DNA of 64,000 nucleotides from Symsagittifera roscoffensis (Eukaryota; Xenacoelomorpha; Acoela; Convolutidae): NCBI RefSeq assembly GCF_963678635.1, contig NC_087066.1:15733949-15797948 (forward strand), read 5' to 3'. The notes below the pieces were generated by a model. That model saw nothing but the letters and a program-made list of their open reading frames with translations. It did not search any database and was not told the DNA's origin. Made by a program: the position numbers and the translations under genes. Positions 11,820 to 24,341 of the stretch are shown in pieces; position 1 is the first letter of the stretch, and the number at the start of each line of letters is the position of its first letter.

Positions 11820-13230
11820 CAAACTAACCCGGGTCGAGGTCCCAGTCTCATGTCCAGACTTTCGCGACCAATTTTTGGCATACCCAGACTTTCCAGACTG
11901 AAATTAGACGTTTCCAGACTTTCGCGACCAAAACTTGACATTTCCAAACTTTTGCGAGAACGGTGATCCGTCGCGACCGAAGCGGAGTTGGCGCGACCAT
12001 AGCATCGCGACCCAATTTGGTACGTCCAGACTTTGGCGACCAAGATTTGCCATTCCCTTTCGCGATAAAAAAAAAACTCAGTCGCGACGTTCGCGACCAA
12101 TGCGGGTACGGCCCAACCCTGCGGGGCAGAAAATAGCGCAACTGGCGTGACCAAACTCAGCCATTTCCAGACTTTCCAGACCGAGATAAAAAACGGCGCC
12201 ATTTTCGCGACTAACGTGGAGACGGCGTGACTAAGAAAAAATCTTTGCGATTTTCGCGACCGAGTTGGAGACGGCGCGACTATCCAGACAAAGTTGGAGA
12301 CTGAGAAATTTTCCAGACTAACGCGGAGACGGCGCAATTTTCCAGACCGAAACAGAGACTGCGCGACCAACAAAAAAAATGTCGCGTCAGTGGCGGATGT
12401 GACGCGATTTCGCAATCAGAGTGGAGACGGCGCAATTTTCCAGACAAAGGCGGAGACGGCCCGATTTTCCAGACAAAGGCGGAGACGGCGCGATTTTCCA
12501 GACAAAGGCGGAGACGGCGCAACTTTCCAGACAGCGCGACCAAAAAACACTTCTTCGCGACCGTGGTGGATGTGGCGCGGCTTTCCAAACCAGGGTGGAA
12601 ACAGCGCGACTTTCCAGACCAATGCAGATACGGCGTGACTTCGCGGACCGAGGAAGAGACGGCGCGAGCAAGAAAGAATTCCTGGCGACCGAAGTGGATA
12701 CGGCGCGACTTTCCAGGCCAGGTTGGAGACGGCGCGGTTTTCCAGACCAAGGCAGAGACGGCGTCACTTTCCAGACCAAGGCAAAACCGATGCGGCGCGA
12801 CCATAAAACAATTTTTTTGCGACCGTGGCGGATGAGGCGCGACTCCCACGAACAGATCAGAGACGGCGCGACTTTCAGACCACGTTGGCGACGGCGCGAC
12901 TTTCCAGTCCAAGGCGGAAACGGCGCGATTTTCCAGACCGAGGCAAAGACGGCGCGACCAAGAATTAATTCCTCACGACCGAGATGGATACGGCGCGACT
13001 TTCCAGGTCAGGTTGGAGACGGAGCGGTTTTCCAGGCCAAGGCGGAACGACTTTCCAGGCCGAGGTGGAGACATGGCGACCAAGAAACAATTCTTCAATA
13101 CCGTGGCTTATGCGGCGCGACTTTCGCGAACAGAGCGGATACGGCGCATTCTTCCAGACCAGGGTGGAGACGGCGCAATTTTCCAGAACAATGCAGATAC
13201 AGCGCGACTTTGCAGAACGAGGAAAAGACG
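11820..13230. repeat. GC-rich minisatellite, ~29-bp unit
   Basis: Units of the type GGAGACGGCGCGATTTTCC plus AGACAAAGGC repeat at exactly 29-bp spacing around 12423, 12452 and 12481, with more diverged and interrupted units from about 11820 to 13230 (interruptions such as GCGACCAAGAAA...TTC). The block is far richer in G+C and CpG than its surroundings. Because 29 is not a multiple of 3, every frame reads through the array; the long open frames on both strands (up to 277 codons) carry the same RRRDFPDK-like repeats in shifting frames and are not genes. Confidence 0.9.
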
Positions 13231-13429
13231 GTGTTCGTATGCCGCACTTTATAGCTTGAACTTGTTTTCTGTTGAAAATATCAGTAAAAATAACAAAGAC
13301 AATTTATAGTCGCAATTTTTCATTTTTTTAATCATAAATTTGGATTCATCAAAATTTCACATCTTTTATGTTTTGTTTTCAAACGCTTGCAACGCTTAGA
13401 TTTTCAAAAAAAACGAAGTCAAATTTTCA

Positions 13430-13740
13430 AGTTTGAGTCTGGAAAGTCTGGGCATAAAATCTGGAAAATCTGGATATGAGACGCGGCAAGGGTCGATCCG
13501 CATCCGGATTCAGACCAAAAATTGCATAGTCACGCCGAGAGTTTGAATCTGGAAAATCTGGACACGATTCGCGCCAAGGGTCGCGCCGCATCCGTTTTTA
13601 GACCCAAATTGCATAGTCGCACCGAGAGTTTGAGTCTGGAAAGTCTGGACATAAAGTCTGGAAAGTCTGGACATGAGTCGCGCCAAGGTTCGAGGCGCAT
13701 CCGGATTTAGATCCAAATTGCATAGTCGCGCTGAGAGTTT
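13430..13740. repeat. Second GC-rich satellite, ~100-bp higher-order unit
   Basis: Three imperfect units contain GAGTCTGGAAAGTCTGGACAT, CGCGCCAAGG, GCATCCGGATT and AAATTGCATAGTCGCGC. It is related to the minisatellite before it through the CCAGACTTT core and to the dispersed repeats at 43.4 and 49.6 kb through the GCGACTATGxAATTT core. Confidence 0.8.
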
Positions 13741-14027
13741 GTGTCTGGAAAGGCTGGACATGAGTCGCGCCGTGGGCCGCGAAAGTCTGGACAAGCCAAA
13801 AATTGGTCGCGAAATTCTAGCCATGGGTCGCGAGAGTCTGGACATACCAAAATTTGGTCGCAAAAATTTGGAAATGGGTCGCAAAAGTATGTGTCCAGAT
13901 TTTCGCGACCCATATCCAGACTTTTGCGACCAAATTTTGGTATGTCCAGACTTTCGCGGCCCACGGCGCGACTCATGTCCAGGCTTTACAGACTCAAACA
14001 CTCGGCGCGACTATGCAATTTGTGTCA
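13711..14027. repeat. ~320-bp imperfect palindrome of the satellite unit
   Basis: Left-arm landmarks CAAATTGCATAGTCGCGC, GGCTGGACATGAGTCGCGCC and GTGGGCCGCGAAAGTCTGG reappear in reverse complement and in mirrored order up to 14027, with the centre near 13870-13890. The arms are about 140-155 bp with a few mismatches. Such a sequence can extrude as a cruciform or fold into a long hairpin if transcribed. Confidence 0.85.
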
Positions 14028-14810
14028 AAACCGCGGTTTTTGAGCGGTTTTTTTTAGATAAACCGTTCAAAAACCGCTCAGACCGCTCATTTTGAAGCAA
14101 GATTTTGAGCGTAGTTGTCTAAAAAAACGCTCAAAGTCTGAACATGAGTCTGTGACCTCGATTCGGGAAGGGAAAAACCTTTTCGACACAAATCGATTTA
14201 CTTATATGTTAAAAAAAGCTTTCAATCTGGCCACTTTCATATTACCTTAGATTCAAAAAATGAATCAAAAAATAAATTCGATCAGGTTAATTCCTGGTCT
14301 ATTTAAGCTAAACTTCAGACAGTGGCCAGCCATTAAACATTGGGACTGATATTTCAAAAAGCAACAAAAAAAATGTTAAGCCGACACTATTTCAGAAAAA
14401 TTCTTAAGCAGCAAAAGAAAGTTACCATCTGAACCATTTCCATCTCGGATGTTGCGAATCCCGAGTCGAGATTTTTCACCTAATTTGAAGCAAGATTTGA
14501 GCGGTTTTTTTAGACGATTACGCTCAAAATCTTGCTTCAAAGTGAGCGGTTTGAGCGGTTTTTGAATGGTTTTATCTAAAAAAACCGCGCAAGATTTGAA
14601 CGGTTTTGAGCGGTTTATCTAAAAGCGCGGTTTTTGAGCGGTTTTTTTAGATAAACCGCTAAAAACCGTTCAAATCTTGCGCGGTTTTTGAGCGGTTTTT
14701 TTAGATAAACCGTTCAAAAACCGCTCAAACCGCTTATTCGCGGGTCGAGATCCCGCTCAAAAACCGCTCAAACCGCTCTTATCTTGAGCGGTTTTTGAGA
14801 GGGATCTCGA
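14028..14810. repeat. Array of GAGCGGTTTTT/AAAAACCGCTC inverted repeats
   Basis: GAGCGGTTTTTTTAGATAAA and its reverse complement alternate repeatedly at 14028-14145 and 14490-14810, giving overlapping hairpins. CTCGACCCG/CGGGTCGAG palindromic phrases interrupt it at the right end. The gap at 14150-14460 is ordinary AT-rich DNA. Confidence 0.8.
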
Positions 14811-14814
14811 CCCG

Positions 14815-17020
14815 GGATGCGATAGTCAAACTTCTAGATAAAAAATTCAGCCATCTTACAAAGAACACATTAAAAAAACTCTTTCGGAAAGAACGCCATA
14901 CTTAACCTGGAGCTGAAGAACAAAACACAGACGAAAATTAAATAAAAAACTGAATAGGAAAATTCAGAAAAAGAAAATTCAGAAAAAAAAACTAGCTGCG
15001 TCCAAAACTTTCGCAACAATTTGTAGTCAGTTTTAAAAAAGGGAAATTGCAAAGCCGTTGATTTTTTTCTAAAAAATGTTAAGCAACAAACCGATAGCAA
15101 AAAGATAGCGCCTAGAAGAAAATACTTTTAGGGAAAAAACGAATATAATAGCAGAAATTGATAAAAAACCAAAGCATGGATTAACAAAATAACGTCAAAA
15201 ATTATCTTAAGTGTTCATTAGCATGCAAGAAAACATCTGAAACGGCTTTCAAATGAGCTTGTTTTGATCAATTGAGCATTCAACAAAAAGAAAGAAAGCT
15301 GGCTAGTTTTCAGACGGCTATGAGAAAAACGAAACATCAGAATCGACAATTTCAAAATACAGCAACAGCAAAAATAAGTTCAAACAATAATCGGCAATCA
15401 CACATTTTCCCAATCAGCCAGTTCATACCGAGTGTTGTGATTGCAGTATTTTTTTAAAATTATTTCACTTCTTACTTTTTTCTTTCAACTGTAAATAAGT
15501 AGAGTTAAATGCAATAAAGTAACATTTTATCAAAGCGTAGTGAAACAACAACGACTCTAACGTGAGAGGCATACATCAATTTTGGCAAAATCATACAGTG
15601 GACCTACCAATTCGATGGGAAGAGTAGAGTGATCTTTTTCATTTAGCAGTAAGCGCTTGGCAGAATGTAGACCTTGCGAGTCTACTCAACTCAATGAATA
15701 GAAGCCATCGACAACCACATGCATTCGAAAACCCAACAGATAAGTAAACAGAAAATCAAAAAACAGCACCACTCGATAGAAACATCCAAGAACAGAAAAG
15801 ATTTGACGACGAAGCAATGGCATCAATACAGGCAGAAACCAATCGCTCAATGCTCTTTTTAGCTCGGAAATGAAGTTAAAAAAATTGTTGATCAAAAACT
15901 ACTGCGGGATGAGAAAAGCGAACCATCAGAATCGACATCTGAAAAAGTGTGACATAACCGCTGGGGAGGACAAATGGATAAAAAAAAGTAAAAAAACATG
16001 AAAAGCTCTGATATTCACAGAAAGGTATTGACAGAAAAGTTTCTCCCATTAGAAACACTAAACGTAGCATTCTTAGCCGAAAAAAGAATAAAGGAAAAAC
16101 CGATCACTTGAAGATGACGAACAGTTTTAAATCCAATGGATCATCTGTAAATACATATTTTAATCATTTCAATGTTGAAAGAGAACCAACTCTGAAAATC
16201 GTGCGAGACGCCACTTGAATAAAAGGTGGTGGTGCTTTTTTAAGGGTCATTTAGCACTATACCTTTTAAAGGACAAGACCTGTACATCGTGTAATTAGAA
16301 AGGACACTTTACCAGACTCTGAAAATCACGTCGTAAAAATGTAAATATAGTAGATACTCAAATTTTATATAGTACCCATTTTGGACATTTTTCGGATCAA
16401 CCGGATGTAAATAACGACTGTGCAAATCCAGAATATAGTGGAGTGACTAACACGTGGTTCAAATCCGGGCAAAACGATAACAAAACGAGTAATTTAAAAA
16501 ACGCAGCAGAAACAGCGACACTATATCAGAATGAAACTTGAAAAAATTCAATTGAAAAACTTTAACTCTGAAGTTACTCAAACAATTGTCAAGACAATAA
16601 GATTTTTGCGTGGCTTAAGTTTAGAAAATGGTAAAAAGTCCCGAAAAAACACAGCTATCAATTTGAAAAGGTAAACAACGGACAAAAAAAAATAAAACAA
16701 TCACTACCAATTTCCCACAAAATTCGACCGACACATGAATTGTCTATCTATGACGGAAAAAACAAGGCGACCTCTAAACCTGCTTATGATTGAAAATAAA
16801 ATGATTGTATGCAGATAAATCAGTATAAAAAAGCGTGAAAAACTCGTGTTTTTTTTGTGTATTAGAGATAATTATGGAATTTCTTGAACTGATCGGCGAC
16901 AAACATTGTTCTTTAGTTTCCTTGAAATACTACAATTATTTCACAGTAGACACTAGTTGACACTCAATTTTGTTCCAGTTTCGAGAGAAACGGTTTTGAA
17001 ATTTTGGTGTCCTACAATTC
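14815..17020. other. Intergenic, nothing recognised
   Basis: AT-rich sequence with several open frames of 60-76 codons on both strands, none with a recognisable domain or convincing composition. No clear repeats. Confidence 0.45.
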
Positions 17021-17027
17021 AATACCA

Positions 17028-17156
17028 GCCAATTTAACACCGTAAATTTTAACACTTAGTCTTTTCACTATTAAACAATATAAATCCTTATTAACTCCTA
17101 TTCTCCAGTTTAACACTGTACTTTTTAACACCTAGACATTTCACTATTAAACTAAA
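17028..17156 (+). repeat. Two-copy tandem repeat, ~77-bp period
   Basis: TTTAACACCGTA...TTTTAACACTTAGTC...TTTCACTATTAAAC occurs at 17030-17077 and, slightly diverged, at 17108-17156. It lies outside the Polinton repeat. Confidence 0.7.
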
Positions 17157-17439
17157 TGCTGTATGAACTCTTCGTCTCAATTCGTTTCACATCAAAGATA
17201 GTTCTGCAACTAACGCACGCATCATTTTGAAAAACTTGTTTTATCTTAGTTATACATGTTAAAATGAGGTTTCCTATTCTACTTCAGACTCTTATCGACA
17301 AGTTCTTAAATTATTTTCAATTAGGTTTTTCGCTTAACCTTTATGATTACTAAAAAAACCTGCTAGTACTATATGTTGGCTTGATTCGGCTCTACCGGGT
17401 GAGGACCCCCATGTATTCAGATAGAGTACAGAATATTTA

Positions 17440-17780
17440 GTCCTCTTCCTATATATTAACATAGGGAAAAGATTTCCCAACGTATTAGGATAGGGAATAT
17501 GTTTGACAATATATTAAGATAGGTTAAATGTTTCACATGGTAAGTTTCTTCAGCACCCGAACTTCCCATGTATTAAGATAGTGTACCGATTCCACTATGT
17601 GTTAGGATTAGTAAAAGAAACTCAATGTATTAAGATAGGGAATAAGTTTCCGTATGTATTAAGATAAGTTTCAGAGAGTTTCAGATAGTAAGATTGTCAG
17701 TTTCGCTAAAAATTTTACATTTTGGCGCCCCATTTTACCGATACAGCATCGTTTAAGATTTTAAACGAATTCTAGATCAA
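17440..17780 (+). repeat. Left terminal inverted repeat of the Polinton-like element
   Basis: The landmarks GTAAGTTTCTTCAGCACCCGA, TGTTAGGATTAGTAA, ACTCAATGTATTAAGATAGG, GGAATAAGTTTCC, AGTTTCAGA and ACCGATACAGCAT appear in the same order, in reverse complement, at 40270-40640. A by-eye alignment runs over roughly 300 bp with many substitutions. Within the repeat, TATTAAGATAGGGAA-type sub-units of about 25-30 bp recur. The exact outer end and the expected 6-bp target duplication could not be fixed. Confidence 0.7.
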
Positions 17781-18025
17781 AAAACAAAAGATTGCTATCC
17801 CAATCCCAAACGTAGCGTTTAAAAACAAATTGTTGAAAAAAAAAGAAAAAATACAGAGAATATGTATTAGGTTACAGCATCGTATATAACTTTACTGCAT
17901 AACAAATTTAGAGATTTAGTATGTTTTCCATCACATTCAACTTTCCGTTTAAGGTAAAAATAGCTCAGTCTGATCACAGGTTGCAACTGCTTGATTAATA
18001 GTTTTAAATCCTCTATTAGTATCGT

Positions 18026-21000
18026 CTATCCTCTATGTCGATACTTTGCCATGGGGCCATCTCCAGAAACATCTAATGTGCGTTTGTTCAACCCTTTACT
18101 GCTAAACTTATTCTTTTGAGGTTTACCATCGTAACAACAACAAAATTTACTACAAAGGAACAATGTTTCGGTGCATCGGAACTTTTCCTTGAACAATCCT
18201 GACTCTCTCTTGTCATTCCATTCTCCTCGCTTGCTGGGAAGAACACATTCAAATAAATCTTCTTCTAGCAAAGCCAAGTAGAGGGAGTCTGTGACCATTT
18301 TGAGTTCTTGAAAATGTTGACGTCGCGAAATTTATCGAAAAATTTATAATGAATCGCACAACCGAACATTGTTTCAATTGAAATATTTTGCAGCAGTGAA
18401 ATGAATGAAAGATGTCTTTTGAAAGGAAACTGAGTTCTACCGTGGTTTTTCACATCTATGTTGTTTTTAAAATGATCCCACGAACTACAATCCCACACTT
18501 TTTCTATCGAGTATCCTAATTCTCTAATGTATTCTTTTCGAAGCTCATCCATTGCTCTTTTCTTGGTTTTTCATTTGATATCATCATCAGTTAGGCTAGG
18601 TCTAGTTTTTTGACACGAGCAAAAATGAAACTAACAACCCATTGCTTTAAAAATAGTCTCACAATGGTTTCAATAACCATCAATATTGAGGCAAAAAAAT
18701 CGTTTCATGGTTCCTGTATGGTAGTAGCTCTCAATTTTACTTTCAGGTATAGTTGCTTTAAAAAAGTTAATGACCATACGTTTAAACGTACGAACTCGAT
18801 TTTGCATTGCCTTGACTTTTTGTGTTCCTTCATTGTAGTCCAATCTCGTATACAAACCTGTGGGCATATCTTGACACATAGAATAATAATATAACTGACT
18901 GGCACCAATCCCAACTATTGATTTAGACAATTTGTTTGATTTTCGAACGAACGGATCGTTTTCTACTGTTACGCTTGTGAAAACGATTGAGGAATTACCG
19001 TATTTATGTTCTCGTAGTTTTTCGAGCAAGTCACTATCACTTGATAAGGAAAAAGGTTTATAGTCAGCTGAATTGTGTGGGCAATTATTCACTAGATTTG
19101 GTAGCATGCAGCCAAGTTTTAACGTAACCATCCCTTTATCGTGATAAAAATCAATCATTTTTTGCATCGCTTCAAGAATAAGAACAATATCTTTAATATT
19201 ATACCACTGTAAAAATCGCGAAAGGTCAGATTTTTCTGTTTCCAAATATAATTCAAGTAGTTTTAGTTTTCAAGTCCCGTATGTGATTTGGTTTTGGACT
19301 AAATATTTTCTCCTGGCTTGCTTTTAATTAAATCAGAATTGAGAAGTTTCTGATAATCATCAAACTCTTTGTCGAGAGGATTGCCATTCTTCTGTTTGCT
19401 GTAAAAGGCATCATAAGGTGAAGTTATTGTTCATCGAACACTTTGAGAGTGTCAAACTAATCGTATGTAAACTACCCTTTCATCTCGCTGGTCTTGAAAG
19501 CTTTTAGAAAACAGGCTAAAGAAGTAGCTCTACACAAAAAATTCTTAATATACAAAAGCTGGTTGTCTCCAAAGGTGAAGGAAGTGAGGTCGCTTGCTTT
19601 TTTAATAACTGAAAGCTCAATTTCATTTACGTTGATTAGGTGGGGAATGAGATATGATTCAATGATGTTTATATCATACCGGCAACTGTTGAATCCAAAT
19701 ACTGGTAGATTATTGATGTATCTCTTTAGATGTTGCATTAAATCGATCAATTTATTTTTTTAGTCCTGAGAAGGTGAGTTGATGCATCTGTTTTTTCCTC
19801 ATCCTGGACACATTCGCTTTCGTATTCTCTTGCTTCATTTTTATTGAAACTGCCTCGCTCGTTATGGACGCCAAAATGCGTGAATTCGCTTTTTAGTGCT
19901 ATTTTCAATTTCCAGAATCTTTGATCGCACCTTGGTTTTATTCATTTCAGCCAACAATTCCAAGTTTGCAACAAATTCAAAAATGAGGCATTGTGGATAT
20001 TCGTCAAACAAAAATATGGGTTGATCAAGCAAATTCGATGAATTTGACACTGATATGTCTTTGTGCTTCCCGGTCCAGGTTATTGTTTCTGTCGGTTTTA
20101 GTTCTTCGGATGGCACGCAAATCGATACAAAGTCAAAATGGCAACATTTTGAAAAAAGTTTGTTCGTTGCTATACTCGATATTGAAGCCATCCAGTTTTT
20201 AAAATAACGTTTAAAATAATGTGTAAAAATTGTCGGGATAAAAGTATTAGATTTGGTTGAGTCTTTTTTTGCAACAAAAAAGATGCTGATTCAAGTGGTC
20301 TGTTTTGAGAAAGTTTTCGAAATTAATGACATAAAATTGTGGTTGTGGTATCGTAGCATTTTCACTGTATTCTCGTATCTACCGATACTTCTCTGAGCTA
20401 TTTCTCCCACGAAGTCTCTGGCTTCAAACCCGATATCGTAGATAAATGTGTTTTTCTTGACTACATCTTCGACTATCGGTAAATTATCCATCGAACTCCA
20501 CAAAACTGTCTAGACCACATTCGGTATTTTCCAGAAAACCATTAAGGGTCTTGGAGGTGGAAGTTTCAAGATTTGTTTTTCCACTCAATTGAACTGCAAG
20601 TTTTCGAAACAATTACAGGTTATCATTGTAAGGCAGACGCTTTGGGTCCAAAATCAAATAGTTTTACTTGATTATTTCTTAGAATTAGTTCGGGAATCAC
20701 TGAATCTGGACAACCCATCAAAACGTTTTTGAGTATGCCAGCAAAAATAGTCACATTAGTGTTGAAACTGAATTGCCATTTTGTAATTTGTCTTTCTTGT
20801 GTACAAACATCGACGATATCTTGCTTATTGACCTTTTTCTGTATAGTCGTCAAGCCTGATTTAGTTAAAACAGCGCAGATTTATCAAAGAGTGTGTTGGT
20901 TTCATAACGATATCATATCATAGTGTGTTGGTTTCATAACGTTTCATAGCCTAGAAAAAATGAGATTCAGCGGTTTCTACAATGCGTAACACAAATTCCG

Positions 21001-21150
21001 AGGCAATGTTGGTTTTCGCTGCGCAATCAAGTTTTCGAAGACTTGATCCAGTTTTTCAATAACTAGTTGAGATCTGGATTGGAAAATTGAAATTTGAAAA
21101 TCTTGTGGCGTCCATTCTCCATCTCGGTGTCCATCAAGAAGTGTTCACAG
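18026..21150 (-). pseudogene. Protein-primed family B DNA polymerase, copy 1 (exonuclease plus palm)
   Basis: Read N to C (high to low coordinates): zinc-finger-adjacent region at 20.3-21.1 kb, exonuclease at 19.47-20.19 kb (diverged Exo I region near 20.15 kb; Exo II-like FGFNSCRYDIN near 19.68 kb), then palm fragments. The palm shows SKSIVGIGASQLYYYSM (motif A, near 18.9 kb) and VTDSLYLAL (motif C, near 18.29 kb). Both positions that should hold catalytic aspartate are changed: GID to GIG in motif A, and DTDS to VTDS in motif C. Most of the palm between KFFDKFRDV and VTDS is missing and the frame shifts repeatedly. It is the only copy with the C-terminal half. Related polymerases replicate Polintons by protein priming; this one cannot be functional. 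Confidence 0.8.
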
Positions 21151-22745
21151 GCATTCATCTCGCTGGTCTAGTAAGCTTTTAGAAAAGATTCTAAAGAAGT
21201 AGCTCCACACAAAAACTTCATAATGTCCAAAAAGCTGATTGTCTCCAAATGTGAAGGAAGTGAAGTCGTTCGCTTTTTGATATTTGAAAATTCAATTTCC
21301 TTTTCGTTGATTAAATAGGGAAGGCGATATGATTTAGTGAAGTTTATATCATACCGGCAAGTATTGAATCCAAATACTGGTAGCGTATTGGTGTATCTCT
21401 CTAGATTATATATTAAATCGATCAATTGATTTTTTGAGTCCTGAGAAGGTAAGTTGATGCATCTGTTTTTTTCTCATCCTGGACACCTTCGCTTTCGTAT
21501 TCTCTGGCTTCACTTTTTTTGAAACTCTTTTGGACGCTGAAAATTGTGTGAAGTCGGTTTTTGATATTGTTTTCAATTTCCAGAAATTTGACCGCATCTC
21601 GGTTTTATTCTTTTCAACCAACAATTCCAACTTTGCAACAAACTCAACAACGAGGGATTTTGTGTGAATCGTTGTCACACAAAATTATGGATTGATCAAG
21701 CAAATTTGATAAATTTGACATTGAAATGGGTTCATGCTTCTCGATCCAGGTTATCGTTTCTGTGGGTTTTAGTTCTTCGGATGGCACGCAAATCGATTCA
21801 AAGTCGAAAATGGCAATATTTTTGAACAAAGTTTGTTCATTGCTATGCTTGATTTTGAAGCCATCCAGTTTTTCAAATTACGTTTAACGTAATGTGCAAA
21901 CATTTTAGGGATAAAATCATTTGATTGAGTCTTTTTTTTGCAACAAAAAAGATGATGATTCAAATGGTCTGCTTTGCCGAATGATATATCGCAAGATGGG
22001 CGTCAAAGCCTTTTGAGGAAGTTGTCGATATTAATGACATAAAACTGTGGTTGTAGTATCGTAGCATTTTCACTGTGTTTTCGTATTTACAGATATTTCT
22101 CCGAGCTAATTCTCCCACGAAATTTCCAGCTTCAAACTCGATATCGTAGACAAATTTGTTTTTCTCGACTACATCTTCGACTATCGGTAAATTATCCATC
22201 GAACTCCACAAAACTCTCTCAGACCACATTCGGTATTTTCCAGAAAACCATTAGAGTTTTACTTGATTATTTCTTAGAATTGGTTCGGGAATCACTGAAT
22301 CTGGACAACCCATCAAAACGTTTTTGAGTAAGGCAGCAAAAATAGTCACATTAGTGTTCAAACTGAATTGCCATTTTGTAATTTGTCTCTCTTGTGTACA
22401 AACATCGACGATATCTTGCTTATTGACCTTTTTCTGTATAGTCGTCAAGCCTGATTTAGTTAAAACAGCGCAGATTTATCAAAGAGTGTGTTGGTTTCAT
22501 AACGATATCATATCATAGTGTGTTGGTTTCATAACGTTTCATAGCGTAGAAAAAATGAGATTCAGCGGTTTCTACAATGCGTAACACAAATTCCGAGGCA
22601 ATGTTGGTTTTCGCTGCGCAATCAAGTTTTCGAAGACTTGATCCAGTTTTTCAATAACTAGTTGAGATCTGGATTGGAAAATTGAAACTTGAAAATCTTG
22701 TGGCGTCCATTCTCCATCTCGGTGTCCATCAAGAAGTGTTCACAG
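21151..22745 (-). pseudogene. DNA polymerase exonuclease module, tandem copy 2
   Basis: Repeats the N-terminal and exonuclease part of copy 1: WSSMDNLPIVEDVVEKN near 22.2 kb, IAIFDFESICVPSEEL (Exo I, D-x-E) near 21.8 kb and FGFNTCRYDIN (Exo II) near 21.36 kb. It stops at the same boundary, CAGGCATTCATCTCGCTGG, as the other copies and has no palm. A ~109-bp segment present in copies 1 and 5 (around 20.53-20.64 kb) is deleted here. Several frameshifts. Confidence 0.8.
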
Positions 22746-24341
22746 GCGTTCATCTCGCTGGTCTAGTAAGCTTTTAGAAAAGATTCTAAAGAAGTAGCTC
22801 CACACAAAAACTTCATAATGTCCAAAAAGCTGATTGTCTCCAAATGTGAAGGAAGTGAAGTCGTTCGCTTTTTTGATATTTGAAAATTCAATTTCCTTTT
22901 CGTTGATTAAATAGGGAAGGCGATATGATTTAGTGAAGTTTATATCATACCGGCAAGTATTGAATCCAAATAATGGTAGCGTATTGGTGTATCTCTCTAG
23001 ATTATATATTAAATCAATCAATTGATTTTTTGAGTCCTGAGAAGGTAAGTTGATGCATCTGTTTTTTTTTCTCATCCTGGACACCTTCGCTTTCGCATTC
23101 TCTGGCTTCACTTTTTTTGAAACTCTTTTGGACGCTGAAAATTGTGTGAAGTCGGTTTTTGATATTGTTTTCAATTTCCAGAAATTTGACCGCATCTCGG
23201 TTTTATTCTTTTCAACCAACACTTCCAACTTTGCAACAAACTCAACAACGAGGGATTTTGTGTTAATCGTTGTCACACAAAATATGGATTGATCAAGCAA
23301 ACTTGATAAATTTGACATTGAAATGGGTTCATGCTTCTCGATCCAGGTTATCGTTTCTGTGGGTTTTAGTTCTTCGGATGGCACGCAAATCGATTCAAAG
23401 TCGAAAATGGCAATATTTTTGAACAAAGTTTGTTCATTGCTATGCTTGATTTTGAAGCCATCCAGTTTTTCAAATAAAGTTTAACGTAATGTGCAAACAT
23501 TTTAGAGATAAAATCATTTGATTGAGTCTTTTTTTGCAACAAAAAAGATGATGATTCAAATGGTCTGCTTTGCCGAATGATATATCGCAAGATGGGCGTC
23601 AAAGGCTTTTGAGGAAGTTGTCGATATTAATGACATAAAACTGTGGTTGTAGTATCGTAGCATTTTCACTGTGTTTTCGTATTTACAGATATTTCTCCGA
23701 GCTAATTCTCCCAAGAAATTTCCAGCTTCAAACTCGATATCGTAGACAAATTTGTTTTTCTCGACTACATCTTCGACTATCGGTAAATTATCCATCGAAC
23801 TCCACAAAACTCTCTCAGACCACATTCGGTATTTTCCAGAAAACCATTAGAGTTTTACTTGATTATTTCTTAGAATTGGTTCGGGAATCACTGAATCTGG
23901 ACAACCCATCAAAACGTTTTTGAATAAGGCAGCAAAAATAGTCACATTAGTGTTCAAACTGAATTGCCATTTTGTAATTTGTCTCTCTTGTGTACAAACA
24001 TCGACGATATCTTGCTTATTGACCTTTTTCTGTATAGTCGTCAAGCCTGATTTAGTTAAAACAGCGCAGATTTATCAAAGAGTGTGTTGGTTTCATAACG
24101 ATATCATATCATAGTGTGTTGGTTTCATAACGTTTCATAGCGTAGAAAAAACGAGATTCAGCGGTTTCTACAATGCGTAACACAAATTCCGAGGCAATGT
24201 TGGTTTTCGCTGCGCAATCAAGTTTTCGAAGACTTGATCCAGTTTTTCAATAACTAGTTGAGATCTGGATTGGAAAATTGAAATTTGAAAATCTTGTGGC
24301 GTCCATTCTCCATCTCGGTGTCCATCAAGAAGTGTTCACAG
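22746..24341 (-). pseudogene. DNA polymerase exonuclease module, tandem copy 3
   Basis: Nearly identical to copies 2 and 4 at a 1596-bp offset and sharing the same ~109-bp deletion. The longest uninterrupted stretch in the array (22740-23426, 228 codons) runs from IAIFDFESIC through FGFNTCRYDIN, so the exonuclease part is less damaged here than elsewhere. No palm domain follows. Confidence 0.8.

Noticed and set aside
11813-13309. Long overlapping open frames (up to 277 codons) in the GC-rich block
   Set aside because: They arise from a 29-bp tandem repeat that is open in all frames on both strands; the same peptide recurs in shifted frames. No start context or domain.
11820-14027. A CRISPR-like array
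   Set aside because: Units are direct minisatellite repeats without unique spacers, in eukaryotic DNA with no cas genes.
13510-14095. Open frames of 90-163 codons rich in Ser/Arg/Leu/Asp
   Set aside because: They fall in the palindromic satellite; frames on the two strands mirror each other because the DNA is an inverted repeat.
20729-24114. Repeated plus-strand frames with ...LNCHFVICLSCVQTSTISCLL
   Set aside because: Antisense of the tandem polymerase modules; repeated only because the modules are.
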